A DNA stretch of 43,595 nucleotides, taken from positions 1 through 43,595 of the forward strand of contig CAZQKE010000030.1 in assembly GCA_964593865.1 (NCBI GenBank), in the 5' to 3' direction. Source of the DNA: CAZQKE01 sp964593865 (lineage in GTDB: Bacteria; Chloroflexota; Anaerolineae; JAAYZQ01). Numbering within the stretch: the stretch's first letter is position 1; every line of letters begins with the position of its first letter. The translations under genes and the position numbers were made by a program. Below, in pieces: positions 31,437 to 40,018 of the stretch. Below the pieces are notes generated by a model that ran no database searches, was not told the DNA's origin, and saw nothing but the letters and a program-made list of their open reading frames with translations.

Positions 31437-31776
31437 TTTTCATCCTTGATGGTGAGCCGCGGATCGGTCCGCTTCCTCGAAAATAAACTCCCAACTTCTC
31501 TTCGCCTTTGCAGTTCGAATCTTGGAACCGCCAAGACGCCAAGGGCGCGAAGGTTTTCTTGCTTTTTCTTCTTTCCTCTGCGTCCTTTGCGCCTTTGCGG
31601 TTCAAATCTCCGGAACCGCCAAAGCGGGCCGTCCACGAAGCAGACGCGAATACACGAATGCACGAATACGTCCGGCCGCAGGCCCAAAAGGAGCGACTTG
31701 AGTCGCCACCGTCTCCGGCGCGAGCCGCCGAGATTTTCATCCTTGGCGGTGAGCCGGGGATCGGTCCGCTTCCTCG
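31437..31776. repeat. Repeat mosaic between IS110 and the secreted nuclease gene
   Basis: Two 43-bp copies (31437-31479 and 31734-31776, three mismatches) flank other dispersed blocks: the GAACCGCC-type hairpin (31525-31603), the GGCCGTCCACGAAG block with GAATACACGAATGCACGAAT (31628-31672), and GGAGCGACTTGAGTCGCC (31690-31707). The same order of blocks (hairpin, GGCCGTCC, GGAGCGAC) is found at 11692-11872. No gene is seen from 31223 to 31844. Confidence 0.82.
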
Positions 31777-31844
31777 CAGATCGGCCGTCATCGCCTGCCG
31801 GGGGAGAAAGCGGGCTTGCGCCATAAATCCACGCCGAAAGCCGA

Positions 31845-34800
31845 TTAGGGAAGGCGGAAGACGGCGATGATGGGGTCGTGGTCGGAGACGCGCCGGGCCG
31901 AATCGTCATCGGGCAAGGGCGGCGGATAGTCGGCGTCAATGTGCAGTGCTTCCACCCGCACCAGCCGCTCATAGAGGCCCGGTGTGACCAGGATGTGGTC
32001 CAGCGTTTCCGATTCGCCCTGGAAGATGTAGGAGTACAGGCGTTCCGGCGCGACAAACTCGTAAACGTGACGCAGCCCCGCCGCCCGCAGTACGTCCAGC
32101 GGCGGCGAATCGTAAAAGGAATTGAGGTCGCCCAGGACGGCGATGTGGGCCTCCGGGTCGCGGGCCAGGATGTCTTCCACCAGTTTGACATTCCAGGCAG
32201 CCTGGGCCTTGCGGCGCGGCTCGGTGGGTTTTTCCCCGCCGGCCATGGAGGAAAAGTGGTTGTTGAGGACGTACACCTTCGCCTCGCTCCCTTCCAGGTG
32301 GAGGGTGACGGCGATGAGCAACGGCGGGCGGCTGGTCAACCCCTCCGGCGCGGGCAGGGCGACCGCCCCCTCAACCGTCGCCTGATCGCCGCGCACCAGA
32401 TAGGCAACGTCAATGCCTCGGCTGTCGTTGCCCTCGATGAGCACCGGCCGGTAGTCGAACCCGGCAATGGCTTCTTCCTCGACCAGGTCCTCCAGGATGC
32501 CCAGGTTTTCTACCTCTTGCAGCCCGACGATGGTCGGCGCACCCAGGCGGGCAATGGCGTCCGCCGTCTTGGTCAGGTCGAGCTTGTACTGACGGGTGGT
32601 AGGCAGGGGCGGGTCGGAAGGGTGGGGCGGCGAGGCGTCGAACAGGTTTTCCACATTAAAGGTGGCGATGCTGAACTCGCCCGGCCCCACCGGGTCCAGG
32701 CTGGGCAGCGGCTGCTCCGTGGCGGTGATGACCGGCGCGGCCAGCGGCTCTATCTTGTAGTGGCCGTAGGTGTAGGCCAGGGGGCCGACGGCATCGGCCA
32801 GCAGGTCGCCGCTTTGCAGGGCAAAGGGCAGGGTGCTGCGGTCATAGTGGGTCGCCGCCGAGCCGTCGTCCACAAAGATCAGCAGGCCGGTGGGATCGCC
32901 TTTGAAGATGCGGGTGATGCCGTGGGTCCGGCGGACCAGGGGCGTTTCGCCGTACTTGCTGGTCGGCCCCACGGCGACCGCCGCCGCGCTGACCTGGACC
33001 AGCATCCCTTCCAGCGGCTCGTAGTAGGCTATCGCCGCCGCCTCGTCGACGGGCGGGTCCAGCTCCACGGCAGGGGGCAGGTCGTGACCGCTGCTGAGGA
33101 CCTCCACGCTGCCGCTTCCCTGCACGTCCAGCAGCGTCTGCCCCGAAACCTCACGGACCTTGCCCCGCACCCGCACCAGGTCGCCCACCCGGACCGACGG
33201 TTCTTCTTGGCCGGTCAGGATGAACAGCCCGGCGGAGGTAGCCGGGTCGTCGTCGCTTTCGGTTTCCTGGATCCAAAAGCCGCCCAATTCGGGAAAGACG
33301 CCGATGACCACTCCTTCGGTGCTCGCCCGCTGACGGACGTAGAGTGAAGCGTCACCCGGCCCCTGGATGGCCCAGATGGGCACGCCACTGCCGACAAAGG
33401 TGAGCAGCGGCTCGGTCGTCACCGGGTCGGGCCATTCGGCGGCGGTGACGACGGCCCCGCCATCCCGAATCTGGATGCCGACCTCGTTTTGGGCCATGGC
33501 CAGGTAGTGCACGGTCAGCGACATCCCCTCCCCGGCCAGGATGGGCGATTGCCAGGTGATGGTGTTGTTCTCCAAGACGCCGCCGTCCAGAGGCCGAACG
33601 GTGGTCACGCCCTCCACAGGCGGCGTGGCGACGATGCGCAGGTCGCTCAGGGGGGTGGCGGTGTGGTTCCAAACGGTCAGGGTGTAAAAAACCGTGCCGC
33701 CCGGCAGGACGCTGTTGGGTGCCTGGGCGGTCATCATCAGCTCCGGCGGAAAGATCTCAACAAAGTCGCTCTGGTAGCGGGGTTTGAGCTGCCGCTGGCC
33801 GCTGTAGAATTCGCACAGGCCGGTGATGCGGTAGCGTTTGCCCACATCCAGCGGCTCCGCGCTGAGGCCCGCTTCCTTTTCCAGATAGACCAGCAGGCTG
33901 TTGCCCTGGTCGTCCATCAGGTCCAGTTCGTAGCTATAGTTGAATTCTTCAATGCGGGTGACCAATCCCTCCACGGAGAGCAGGCGGCCCAGCAGGGCGT
34001 CGTCGCCGACCGCTTCCTTGACCGTGGCCGGGGTCGGCTCCGGTGGTTCGCCGCCCGCCTCCACCACTTCCACGTCGTCGGGGTAGGTGTCGGGGATGAT
34101 CTCTATGGAATCGCGATAGACATCAATAAGGCCGGTGACGCGCACCCGGTCGCCCGGTTGGACGTGGACCAGGCCCTTGCCGCCGGGACAATAGACCTGG
34201 ATGCCGCCGCTTTCATCTTCCAGGTAGAATTTGGTCCCGGTGCTGCCGGCGTAAAAGCCGTCGGTGAACATGGTCGCCACCCCCTCCACGGTGACGGTCT
34301 GGCCCCGCAAGGTGCGGGCCGTAGCGATGGGGATGGCCCCGCCTTCGACGGCCAGGGGCAGGACGGGACCGTAGGCCCGCAGCGGCCAGTCCTCGGCCTC
34401 GGCATAGGCCCCGCGCAGCAGATCCTGGCGATAGGTCCAGGGGGCCTGCAAGGTAAAGGTCGCCGTCGCCTCCTGCCCGGCGTCCAATTGGGCCAGGGTC
34501 CAGGTCAGGCCGTCCTCGGCTTGTTCGCCTCCTTCCGGCGGGGAAAGGAGGGTGAATTCGGCGGGCAGGGGCAGCCAGACGCGCAGGTTGTGGAGCGTAC
34601 TGCCGGTGGCGTTCTCTACGGTGAGGGTGTAGGCCACTTCGCTGCCCGGCTTGACGCTGGGCGGTATTTCCAGCCGCAGCCGGAGGGCCTCGGCGGGCAA
34701 GGGGGTGGGCGCGTCACCGCTGTTTTGAGGATCGGGGTTGGGGTTGAGGCGAAAATCGTCGGCGTTGTCGTTGCTATCCTGGGCGTTGCCCTCCGCGCCG

Positions 34801-35438
34801 CCGGGCAGCCGCTCCAGGCTGGCCCCTTCCTCCGGCGCGGGGGCGGCGTCGCCTTCCCGATAGTCGCTCGGCCCTTCGCCCCACACCAGGGCGTCCACCG
34901 TTTCGCCGTCGGGGTTGCGCAGGGCCAGGCCGCCCTTCTTTTCAAAGAGCTTGGTTTCAAACTCGGCGTCGCCGATCCGGCCCACATCTTTTCCGGCGCG
35001 GACCAGCAGGTAGTGGCCGTGGCCCGGAACCTCGGCCCGCTCCTGCCAGGCGTAGACCTGCTCCTCCTCTTTGTTGTCGGCCAGCCGGAACCAGAGGGAC
35101 CAGCCCTTCAGGTCCACCGGCTCGGTTCCGGCGTTGTAGAGTTCAATGAATTCCAGGTTGTTGTCCACGCCAAAGATGCCGGGGAGTACCTCGCTGAGGA
35201 GGATGCCTTCCTGGGCCAGGGGCAAAGCGGGTACGGTGGTCGGCGTCGGCGGGGTGGTCGCCGTCGGCGGGGATGGCGGAACGGTGGGCGAGGGTGGAAC
35301 GATGGACGAGGGCGGGACGGTGGGTGAGGGCGGGGCAGTGGGCGAGGGCGGGACGGGCGCCGCCGTCGGTTCACCTCCACAGGCAGCCACGAGCAGGACC
35401 AGCAGCAGAACGGTAAACCACATACGTTTTTTGCGCAT
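31845..35438 (-). CDS. Secreted lipoprotein: lamin-tail, OB-fold repeats and endonuclease/exonuclease/phosphatase domain
   Basis: 1197 residues. A lipobox (LLVLLVAACGG, Cys near residue 20) is followed by a Pro/Ser/Thr-rich linker (to about 58). A lamin-tail domain (about 65-235, EFIELYNAGTEPVDLKGWSL) comes next, then DUF11-like and repeated OB-fold-like nuclease-accessory segments (about 350-830). The C-terminal EEP nuclease domain (from about 922) has TFNVENLF (Asn928), LQEVEN (Glu975), NNHFSS (His1061), GDLNSF (Asp1104, Asn1106) and SDHDP (1185-1189). The catalytic set is complete. The layout matches ExeM/YhcR-type extracellular nucleases, probably for scavenging phosphate or DNA at the cell surface. 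Start at 35438 follows GGAGGAG. It lies 123 bp after the S33 hydrolase gene on the same strand. Confidence 0.92.
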   Translation of the reverse strand: MRKKRMWFTVLLLVLLVAACGGEPTAAPVPPSPTAPPSPTVPPSSIVPPSPTVPPSPPTATTPPTPTTVPALPLAQEGILLSEVLPGIFGVDNNLEFIELYNAGTEPVDLKGWSLWFRLADNKEEEQVYAWQERAEVPGHGHYLLVRAGKDVGRIGDAEFETKLFEKKGGLALRNPDGETVDALVWGEGPSDYREGDAAPAPEEGASLERLPGGAEGNAQDSNDNADDFRLNPNPDPQNSGDAPTPLPAEALRLRLEIPPSVKPGSEVAYTLTVENATGSTLHNLRVWLPLPAEFTLLSPPEGGEQAEDGLTWTLAQLDAGQEATATFTLQAPWTYRQDLLRGAYAEAEDWPLRAYGPVLPLAVEGGAIPIATARTLRGQTVTVEGVATMFTDGFYAGSTGTKFYLEDESGGIQVYCPGGKGLVHVQPGDRVRVTGLIDVYRDSIEIIPDTYPDDVEVVEAGGEPPEPTPATVKEAVGDDALLGRLLSVEGLVTRIEEFNYSYELDLMDDQGNSLLVYLEKEAGLSAEPLDVGKRYRITGLCEFYSGQRQLKPRYQSDFVEIFPPELMMTAQAPNSVLPGGTVFYTLTVWNHTATPLSDLRIVATPPVEGVTTVRPLDGGVLENNTITWQSPILAGEGMSLTVHYLAMAQNEVGIQIRDGGAVVTAAEWPDPVTTEPLLTFVGSGVPIWAIQGPGDASLYVRQRASTEGVVIGVFPELGGFWIQETESDDDPATSAGLFILTGQEEPSVRVGDLVRVRGKVREVSGQTLLDVQGSGSVEVLSSGHDLPPAVELDPPVDEAAAIAYYEPLEGMLVQVSAAAVAVGPTSKYGETPLVRRTHGITRIFKGDPTGLLIFVDDGSAATHYDRSTLPFALQSGDLLADAVGPLAYTYGHYKIEPLAAPVITATEQPLPSLDPVGPGEFSIATFNVENLFDASPPHPSDPPLPTTRQYKLDLTKTADAIARLGAPTIVGLQEVENLGILEDLVEEEAIAGFDYRPVLIEGNDSRGIDVAYLVRGDQATVEGAVALPAPEGLTSRPPLLIAVTLHLEGSEAKVYVLNNHFSSMAGGEKPTEPRRKAQAAWNVKLVEDILARDPEAHIAVLGDLNSFYDSPPLDVLRAAGLRHVYEFVAPERLYSYIFQGESETLDHILVTPGLYERLVRVEALHIDADYPPPLPDDDSARRVSDHDPIIAVFRLP

Positions 35439-35561
35439 TGCAACGACTCCTCCAAAAGCCAATCCCATCCCGAAGGGACGGGAAAGAGATCACAAGTTCC
35501 GGAGCGGCGGGGTTGCTCCTTGCGGGCCGTCGGGTCTCCGGCCAAGGGGAATGACCTGCCC

Positions 35562-37517
35562 CTACATGCTCATCACCGCCCAGAAAAAAGCCACGGGGAT
35601 CAAGGCCAGCAGGGCGTATAAACCTCGCCGCCACGAGGGCCAGGCCCGCCACAACCATCCCACCACCAGGAGCACGAGCCAGAAAGAGGTCAAGCCCGCC
35701 GCCAGCCAGATAAGGCCGAGCACCAACGGAGCCGTGCGCGGCAGACCAAAAAGCAGCACGCTCCAATCGGATAGGAGTGCCCCCAGGACAAGGCCGGCGT
35801 ATCCGGCCATGAACAAGATGTCCAACACGACGATAAAGGCCAACAAGCCGTGGAACAGCCCATCAAACCAGGGATGAGGGCAGGACCACACTTTCAACAG
35901 ACACAACACGGCCCACAAAAGGACAAAAGCCAGAGGCAACCCCAGGAGGACAAGCCAGCCCAGCACGTACCAGGGCAAGGGACTGTCTTCCCGATTCAGC
36001 TCCAAGAAGAGACGGGAAGCAGAGGCACTAAGGTACAGATCGTCGGCGGTGCGAAAGTCCGGTTCTTCCATCGCGGCCAGGCAGCCTGCATCGGGCGCGG
36101 AGGTCGGGTCATCCAAAAATGACAGGGTGATGCTCATGGGACAGGTGTACAGTGTGGTCCCGTGCCCCAGGCCGGGGAACTGGTAGTAGAAGCTCCGGCT
36201 CAGCGTCGCAGCGGCCATCTGCCCGGCCTCCGGCGGGGTGATGGGATCGTATTCACCTTCCAGAATGAGGGCCGGAATGTCGCTGTAGACGGGTGCGTCC
36301 TCAACGGGACCGGCCCGGCCTGCCCCCCAGATGTCACAGACGGCCAGGGTCTCGGTGAAGGTGTAGGCCACCAGCAAGGGATTGACCTGCGCAGCAGCCG
36401 CTTCAATCTCCTCCGGGGGATTGAAGGGGACCTCTTCGTAGCACTGTACCGAATTGTGCATCCCCTCGCTGCCGGAGTTGATGGTATCCAGGAGCATTGT
36501 GGTCAAGGGCAGCAGCAGGTCTTCCTCCCCCGCTTTTAGCTCCTCAATGAGGAGCGGCAAGTAAGGGATCACGTCGGAATCGTAAAAGGCCAGGAAGAGA
36601 TGGGCCACCAGGGTATCGCCGTCCACGGGCAAGTGTAGCATCTCGCCGCTCTCCGGATGGCGCGCGGTGACTTGCAGGGGCTGCTCATCGGCCCGTTCCA
36701 ACAGGCGGTACAGGTCCTCTTCCAGGGTGGGATAGGCCGCCCGGCAGTCGGCATCGGCAGCACAGCCCACCAGCAGATGGTTAATGACGCGGGCGGTGTT
36801 GGGGGCCAGACTTACCAGTGTGTCCCACTGCGGCGGATCTACCGAGTCAAGGATGATGCTGCGGATGCCCTGGGGATGATCGCGCACAACGGTCAGGGCC
36901 AAGCGCGTGCCGTAGGAGATGCCGTACAGGTTCCACCGTTCATAGCCCAAGACGCGGCGGAGGTCGGCCAGGTCTGCTGCACTGGCCGCACTGTTGTAAG
37001 CGGCCAAGTTCACTCCCTCGGCCTGCAAGCGGTCGCGGCAGGCCATGGCCGCCTCCACTTCGCGGGCGATGGCCTCTCGGCCCTCCAGGTCTTGCACCCA
37101 GTTCTCAAGATAAACCTTTTTGAGTTCAGGACAATCAAGGTTTGGTTGGGAATAACGGGTCCCCCGCTGCTCAAAAAGGATCAGGTCGCGACGGTCGCGA
37201 ATGGGGGAATCTAGCCAGCGGGTCAAGCCTTCCAACGCACTGCCTCCCGGCCCGCCTTCCAAGTAGACGACCGGGTCGGGGGCCGGGGTGTCACCGTAGC
37301 CGGGCAGGATGGCGACGGCCAAACGGATGGTGCGACTGTCGGGGTCATTCCTATCTTCCGGAACGATCAGGTAGCCACAGGTCACATCCTCCGGCGCGTC
37401 CACAGGGCACGGCGCCGTCTCAAAGCGGGGAATCTCCTCGGCGTGGAGGGGAGTTGCCAACCACAGCCAAGCCAGAGCCGACAACCCCCACAGAAGATAG
37501 CGAATGGGGCGGGACAT
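35562..37517 (-). CDS. S33/TAP-like alpha/beta hydrolase with C-terminal membrane domain
   Basis: 651 residues. An N-terminal signal peptide (about 1-26, ending LHAEE) precedes a proline-iminopeptidase/tripeptidyl-aminopeptidase-like hydrolase domain (about 40-520). The nucleophile elbow is GISYGTR (Ser201), the acid Asp424 (EGEYDPITPP) and the base His452 (GLGHGTT). Five or so hydrophobic helices (about 520-650) anchor it in the membrane, which is not usual for the secreted TAP family. The catalytic part should face outside, suggesting peptide trimming at the cell surface. It starts 6 bp after the small membrane protein gene and is read from the same promoter. Confidence 0.9.
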   Translation of the reverse strand: MSRPIRYLLWGLSALAWLWLATPLHAEEIPRFETAPCPVDAPEDVTCGYLIVPEDRNDPDSRTIRLAVAILPGYGDTPAPDPVVYLEGGPGGSALEGLTRWLDSPIRDRRDLILFEQRGTRYSQPNLDCPELKKVYLENWVQDLEGREAIAREVEAAMACRDRLQAEGVNLAAYNSAASAADLADLRRVLGYERWNLYGISYGTRLALTVVRDHPQGIRSIILDSVDPPQWDTLVSLAPNTARVINHLLVGCAADADCRAAYPTLEEDLYRLLERADEQPLQVTARHPESGEMLHLPVDGDTLVAHLFLAFYDSDVIPYLPLLIEELKAGEEDLLLPLTTMLLDTINSGSEGMHNSVQCYEEVPFNPPEEIEAAAAQVNPLLVAYTFTETLAVCDIWGAGRAGPVEDAPVYSDIPALILEGEYDPITPPEAGQMAAATLSRSFYYQFPGLGHGTTLYTCPMSITLSFLDDPTSAPDAGCLAAMEEPDFRTADDLYLSASASRLFLELNREDSPLPWYVLGWLVLLGLPLAFVLLWAVLCLLKVWSCPHPWFDGLFHGLLAFIVVLDILFMAGYAGLVLGALLSDWSVLLFGLPRTAPLVLGLIWLAAGLTSFWLVLLVVGWLWRAWPSWRRGLYALLALIPVAFFWAVMSM

Positions 37518-37523
37518 TTCAAC

Positions 37524-38009
37524 TCAACCGCCTGTCCTGCGCAATCGAGCGGGCAGACGAAAGACCAGCCAGTGGATCAAGCACAAAGCCAGGGCGGTCA
37601 AGAACACGCGCACGACGGTCAGAAGGATGGAGAGAAGAAGGGGCAACCCTTCTTGCGTGGAAGGCAACAAGGCCCACAGGAGGGCCAAGCCGTACATTGC
37701 CGCCCCTTGCAAGAAGCCAACGGCCAGCCAGCGCAACGCCCCGCTCAAGCCGAAATGGGATTCGTCCAGGGGGTAGATGAGAAAGGCCCCCAAAACGGAG
37801 CCGACAAACAGGACAAGGAGCAAGGCAACGGCTCCGATGATCAGCTCCGTCGTGGTAAACAGGCTCAGGTGGTTTACAACGTCAAACAGGCCCGGCGAGA
37901 TCAGGTGTTGGCCCAGCAAGTAGGTGATGATGGATACGACAATGACTACGGCGGCCATGAACGCCGCACTTTTCCAACTCTTGGTCAGCATGGCCTCCCG
38001 TTCCCCCAC
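37524..38009 (-). CDS. Small integral membrane protein of unknown function
   Basis: 161 residues from a GTG at 38009; an ATG at 37991 (155 residues, GGGAGG two bases before it) is a close alternative. Four hydrophobic segments are visible (about 17-40, 55-80, 92-112, 120-150). I recognise no family. It is the first gene of an operon with the membrane-anchored hydrolase, whose start is 6 bp away, so the two probably act together in the membrane. Confidence 0.78.
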   Translation of the reverse strand: MGEREAMLTKSWKSAAFMAAVVIVVSIITYLLGQHLISPGLFDVVNHLSLFTTTELIIGAVALLLVLFVGSVLGAFLIYPLDESHFGLSGALRWLAVGFLQGAAMYGLALLWALLPSTQEGLPLLLSILLTVVRVFLTALALCLIHWLVFRLPARLRRTGG

Positions 38010-38187
38010 GACCGTTCTTCCCGGCTCGCCGCCGGGGGTGAAAATCGGTGTTTGTCCTCACCCCCACCCGGACCGCCTTTCCCGCGCAATGGGAAAGGGA
38101 AGGCCGGGGAGGAAATAATCTGGCCGTCCACGAACGCGCCCGAACACATGAATGGTCGGCGCGGCCTCAACCGCATCTTTCCGGGAG

Positions 38188-38216
38188 AGTATAGCACACC
38201 CAACAGGGGCTGTCAA
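38188..38216 (-). promoter_or_regulatory. Promoter of the membrane protein / S33 hydrolase operon
   Basis: On the minus strand TTGACA (38216-38211), 17-bp spacer, TATACT (38193-38188). The leader is about 170 nt and contains a GGCCGTCCACGAA block (38122-38134) and an 8-bp hairpin CCTTTCCC/GGGAAAGG (38076-38098). Confidence 0.82.
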
Positions 38217-38357
38217 TTTGCCGTTTTCGCCGCTCCAGGGCAATGTATCGCACCCACCGTAGGGACGCCGAAGGCGCGGAGGGGAATGACGGTGGGATCC
38301 ATTCTGCACCTCTGCGGTATGAGAATGCATTTGTCCCGATCACAACGCCGATCCGAT

Positions 38358-38385
38358 TTGACAGCTTTGGCATTTTGTCTAAAAT
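38358..38385 (+). promoter_or_regulatory. Promoter of the TetR gene
   Basis: TTGACA (38358-38363), 16-bp spacer, TAAAAT (38380-38385). The start site near 38392 falls inside the palindrome that follows. Confidence 0.75.
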
Positions 38386-38386
38386 A

Positions 38387-38398
38387 TGACCGCGGTCA
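38387..38398. promoter_or_regulatory. Palindromic operator TGACCGCGGTCA
   Basis: A perfect 12-bp palindrome immediately downstream of the -10 box and over the predicted start site of the TetR gene. TGACCGCGGTCA-type sites are typical TetR-family operators, so autorepression is likely. Confidence 0.72.
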
Positions 38399-38419
38399 AC
38401 TTTGGAGTGAGGTCACGAT

Positions 38420-39043
38420 TTGGACGAGCAGCAGGCAGCTCAGCCGCTTTCCCGCCGGGAGCGGAAAAAGTTGGAAACCCGCCGGGCGTTGTTGACGGCG
38501 GCGTTGGCCCTTTTCCGGGAAAAGGGCTATGACGCCACGACGGTGGAAGAGATCACCGGGCGGGCCGATGTGGCCAAGGGGACCTTTTTCAACTATTTTC
38601 CCTCCAAAGAGGCGTTGTTGGGCGAGCTGACTACCTGGCAGCTGGCCCAACTGCGCGAGGCGGTGGATGTGGAACGGGGCGCGCCGCCCAGCCCGGTGGC
38701 CCGCATCCGGCTGCTGATGCGCCTGCTGCGGGAGCGGATGCTCCACGATTGGCGGTTGTACCAGCGGGCCTTTGCCCTGCGCTGGAGCCGCCCGACGCCC
38801 CACCACCGGGCCAGGCATCAGGTTTCGGGCCTCCTCACCGACCTGGTGCGCGAGGCCCAGGCCGTCGGCGAGATCCGGGCCGATGTGGAGGCGGAGCTGG
38901 CGGGCGATCTGATCCTGATGGCCCACGTCCGCCGCTTGGCCATTTCGATCCACGGCGGGGAGGAGCCGCCGCCCGACGATGACGAGCAGGTGTTGGACCT
39001 GTTGATGACAGGGTTGGCGGGGCCGACGTGGGCGGGGAGATGA
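38420..39043 (+). CDS. TetR/AcrR-family transcriptional regulator
   Basis: 207 residues from a TTG start: an in-frame stop at 38408 excludes anything earlier, and GAGG lies 7 nt upstream. The N-terminal helix-turn-helix is clear (about 20-62: ALLTAALALFREKGYDATTV, EEITGRADVAKGTFFNYFPS). The C-terminal ligand domain is generic. A TTGACA promoter and a 12-bp palindrome precede it, so it likely represses itself. No efflux pump or enzyme gene follows; a repeat-filled 525-bp gap comes next, so its regulon is elsewhere or was lost. Confidence 0.93.
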   Translation: MDEQQAAQPLSRRERKKLETRRALLTAALALFREKGYDATTVEEITGRADVAKGTFFNYFPSKEALLGELTTWQLAQLREAVDVERGAPPSPVARIRLLMRLLRERMLHDWRLYQRAFALRWSRPTPHHRARHQVSGLLTDLVREAQAVGEIRADVEAELAGDLILMAHVRRLAISIHGGEEPPPDDDEQVLDLLMTGLAGPTWAGR

Positions 39044-39368
39044 TTTTATTTTCGCCGCGGGGGGCCGTCCACGAATGGGGCTGCGCAAAAAATAGCGACT
39101 GAAGTCGCCTCTTTGGGGCCTGCGGCCGGCCGACCGCCTACGCGGTCGGCTGACGGCCCGCAAGGGGCGGTTTCGACCGCTATTTTCTTTGCAAGTCTGG
39201 AGACTTGCTACAGGCTCACGCCGGCAACGTAGCGCAAGCCTCTGGCTTGCGCAAAAAGCGGCGACTCAAGTCGCTCCTCTGGGGCCTGCGGCCAGCCGAC
39301 CGCCTACGCGGTCGGCCAACGACCCGCAAGGGGCGGTCTCCACCGCTTTCCAGGAACCCCGCGTGGGA

Positions 39369-39419
39369 ACCCTCCCGCAGGTTGGCGGGCCGAAGGCCCG
39401 CTTGAACCTGCGGGAGGGT
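39369..39419. repeat. Two-tier cruciform-forming inverted repeat
   Basis: Outer arms ACCCTCCCGCAGGTT (39369-39383) and AACCTGCGGGAGGGT (39405-39419) are a perfect 15-bp match. Inner arms GCGGGCC and GGCCCGC (39385-39391, 39395-39401) enclose GAA. Confidence 0.88.
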
Positions 39420-39490
39420 ACGGGTGACCGCTACAGGCGGGCTTTCCACCTTTCGCGCGGGTTGTGGTCCGCGCCGGGCAGGGGAATGAT

Positions 39491-39519
39491 GTGCCCGGCA
39501 CTTGCCAAGTGCCGGGCAC
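39491..39519. repeat. 13-bp perfect inverted repeat
   Basis: GTGCCCGGCACTT (39491-39503) pairs with AAGTGCCGGGCAC (39507-39519) around a 3-nt loop GCC. No T-run follows on either strand, so it is not a classical terminator. It lies 50 bp past the PIN gene stop and could still form its 3' end. Confidence 0.75.
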
Positions 39520-39568
39520 GTGAAGCGTCGGCCAACGGCCCGCAAGAGGCGGTTTCAACCGCTATTTG

Positions 39569-40018
39569 CTATCCCGACAATCGGTACAGCAAGGCGGCGA
39601 ATTGAGCCAGGGAGACGATCTGCGTGCCGTGGTAATGCTTGAGGTTGAGTAGGTGAGCGTCTTGGGATACAAGATAGTCGGCACCCGCTTCCAGAGCGCA
39701 GGCCAGGAAAATGTTGTCGGAGGGATCGGCTTGGACGGCGGTGACGCCTTCGACCAGGCCCGGCAGGAAGCAGGCCAGACGACGCAGAGTGTCCAGGGCA
39801 TTTTCAATGTCTTGCGCGGTCAAACCCAGGTTGCGCCGGACGCGGGGGTAGTGCAAGACCCGTTCCAATTCGTCCAAAATGGGTGGGGTGACGACGAGGA
39901 AGAATTGCCGGTCTCGCCAGGCTTGTTGCAAGGCGAGGGCGCGGCGCGTGCGGCCTACCAGGAGCGGCAGCAGGACATTGGTATCCAGAACCACGATCAG
40001 GGGATCGGCGGGGATCAT
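39569..40018 (-). CDS. PIN-domain toxin (COG1569-like)
   Basis: 149 residues. PIN-domain RNases cut RNA with a cluster of acidic residues. Visible here are VVLDTNVLLPLL (Asp12), LDELERVLHYPRVRR (Glu near 49 and 51), and DPSDNIFLACALEAGADYLVSQDAHLL near the C-terminus with the remaining aspartates. The set is complete, so it is probably active. Its ATG overlaps the antitoxin stop as ATGA (40015-40018). The stop codon TAG lies at the boundary of a dispersed repeat copy. Confidence 0.92.
   Translation of the reverse strand: MIPADPLIVVLDTNVLLPLLVGRTRRALALQQAWRDRQFFLVVTPPILDELERVLHYPRVRRNLGLTAQDIENALDTLRRLACFLPGLVEGVTAVQADPSDNIFLACALEAGADYLVSQDAHLLNLKHYHGTQIVSLAQFAALLYRLSG

Larger units (their letters stand above)
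29885..31486 (-). mobile_element. IS110-family insertion element bracketed by 15-bp direct repeats
   Basis: The transposase gene lies between two identical copies of CTTCCTCGAAAATAA (29885-29899 and 31472-31486), 1587 bp apart. The right copy abuts the transposase stop codon. True IS110 ends lack long inverted repeats and can only be fixed by comparing copies, so the boundaries here are provisional. A second, partial copy of the left-end-like 43-bp segment is at 31734-31776. Confidence 0.65.
39063..39568. repeat. Repeat-dense gap between the TetR and PIN genes
   Basis: No gene. The gap contains a GGCCGTCCACGAA block (39063). It has two near-complete copies of a repeat running from GCGACT(C/G)AAGTCGC through CGACCGCCTACGCGGTCGG to GGGCGGT..CACCGCT (39095-39187 and 39257-39350), and a partial third (39527-39569). 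Between them lie hairpins GCAAGTCT/AGACTTGC (39191-39208) and GCGCAAGCC/GGCTTGCGC (39232-39252). A cruciform (39369-39419) and a 29-nt hairpin (39491-39519) follow. The third copy ends at the stop codon of the PIN gene. Confidence 0.85.

Noticed and set aside
38076..38098. Terminator hairpin CCTTTCCC/GGGAAAGG
   Set aside because: No T-run, and it lies in the leader of the membrane operon; it looks like a common C-rich genomic repeat.
39063..39568. Small genes in the gap after the TetR gene
   Set aside because: All frames consist of dispersed repeat and hairpin sequence that recurs elsewhere in the window.
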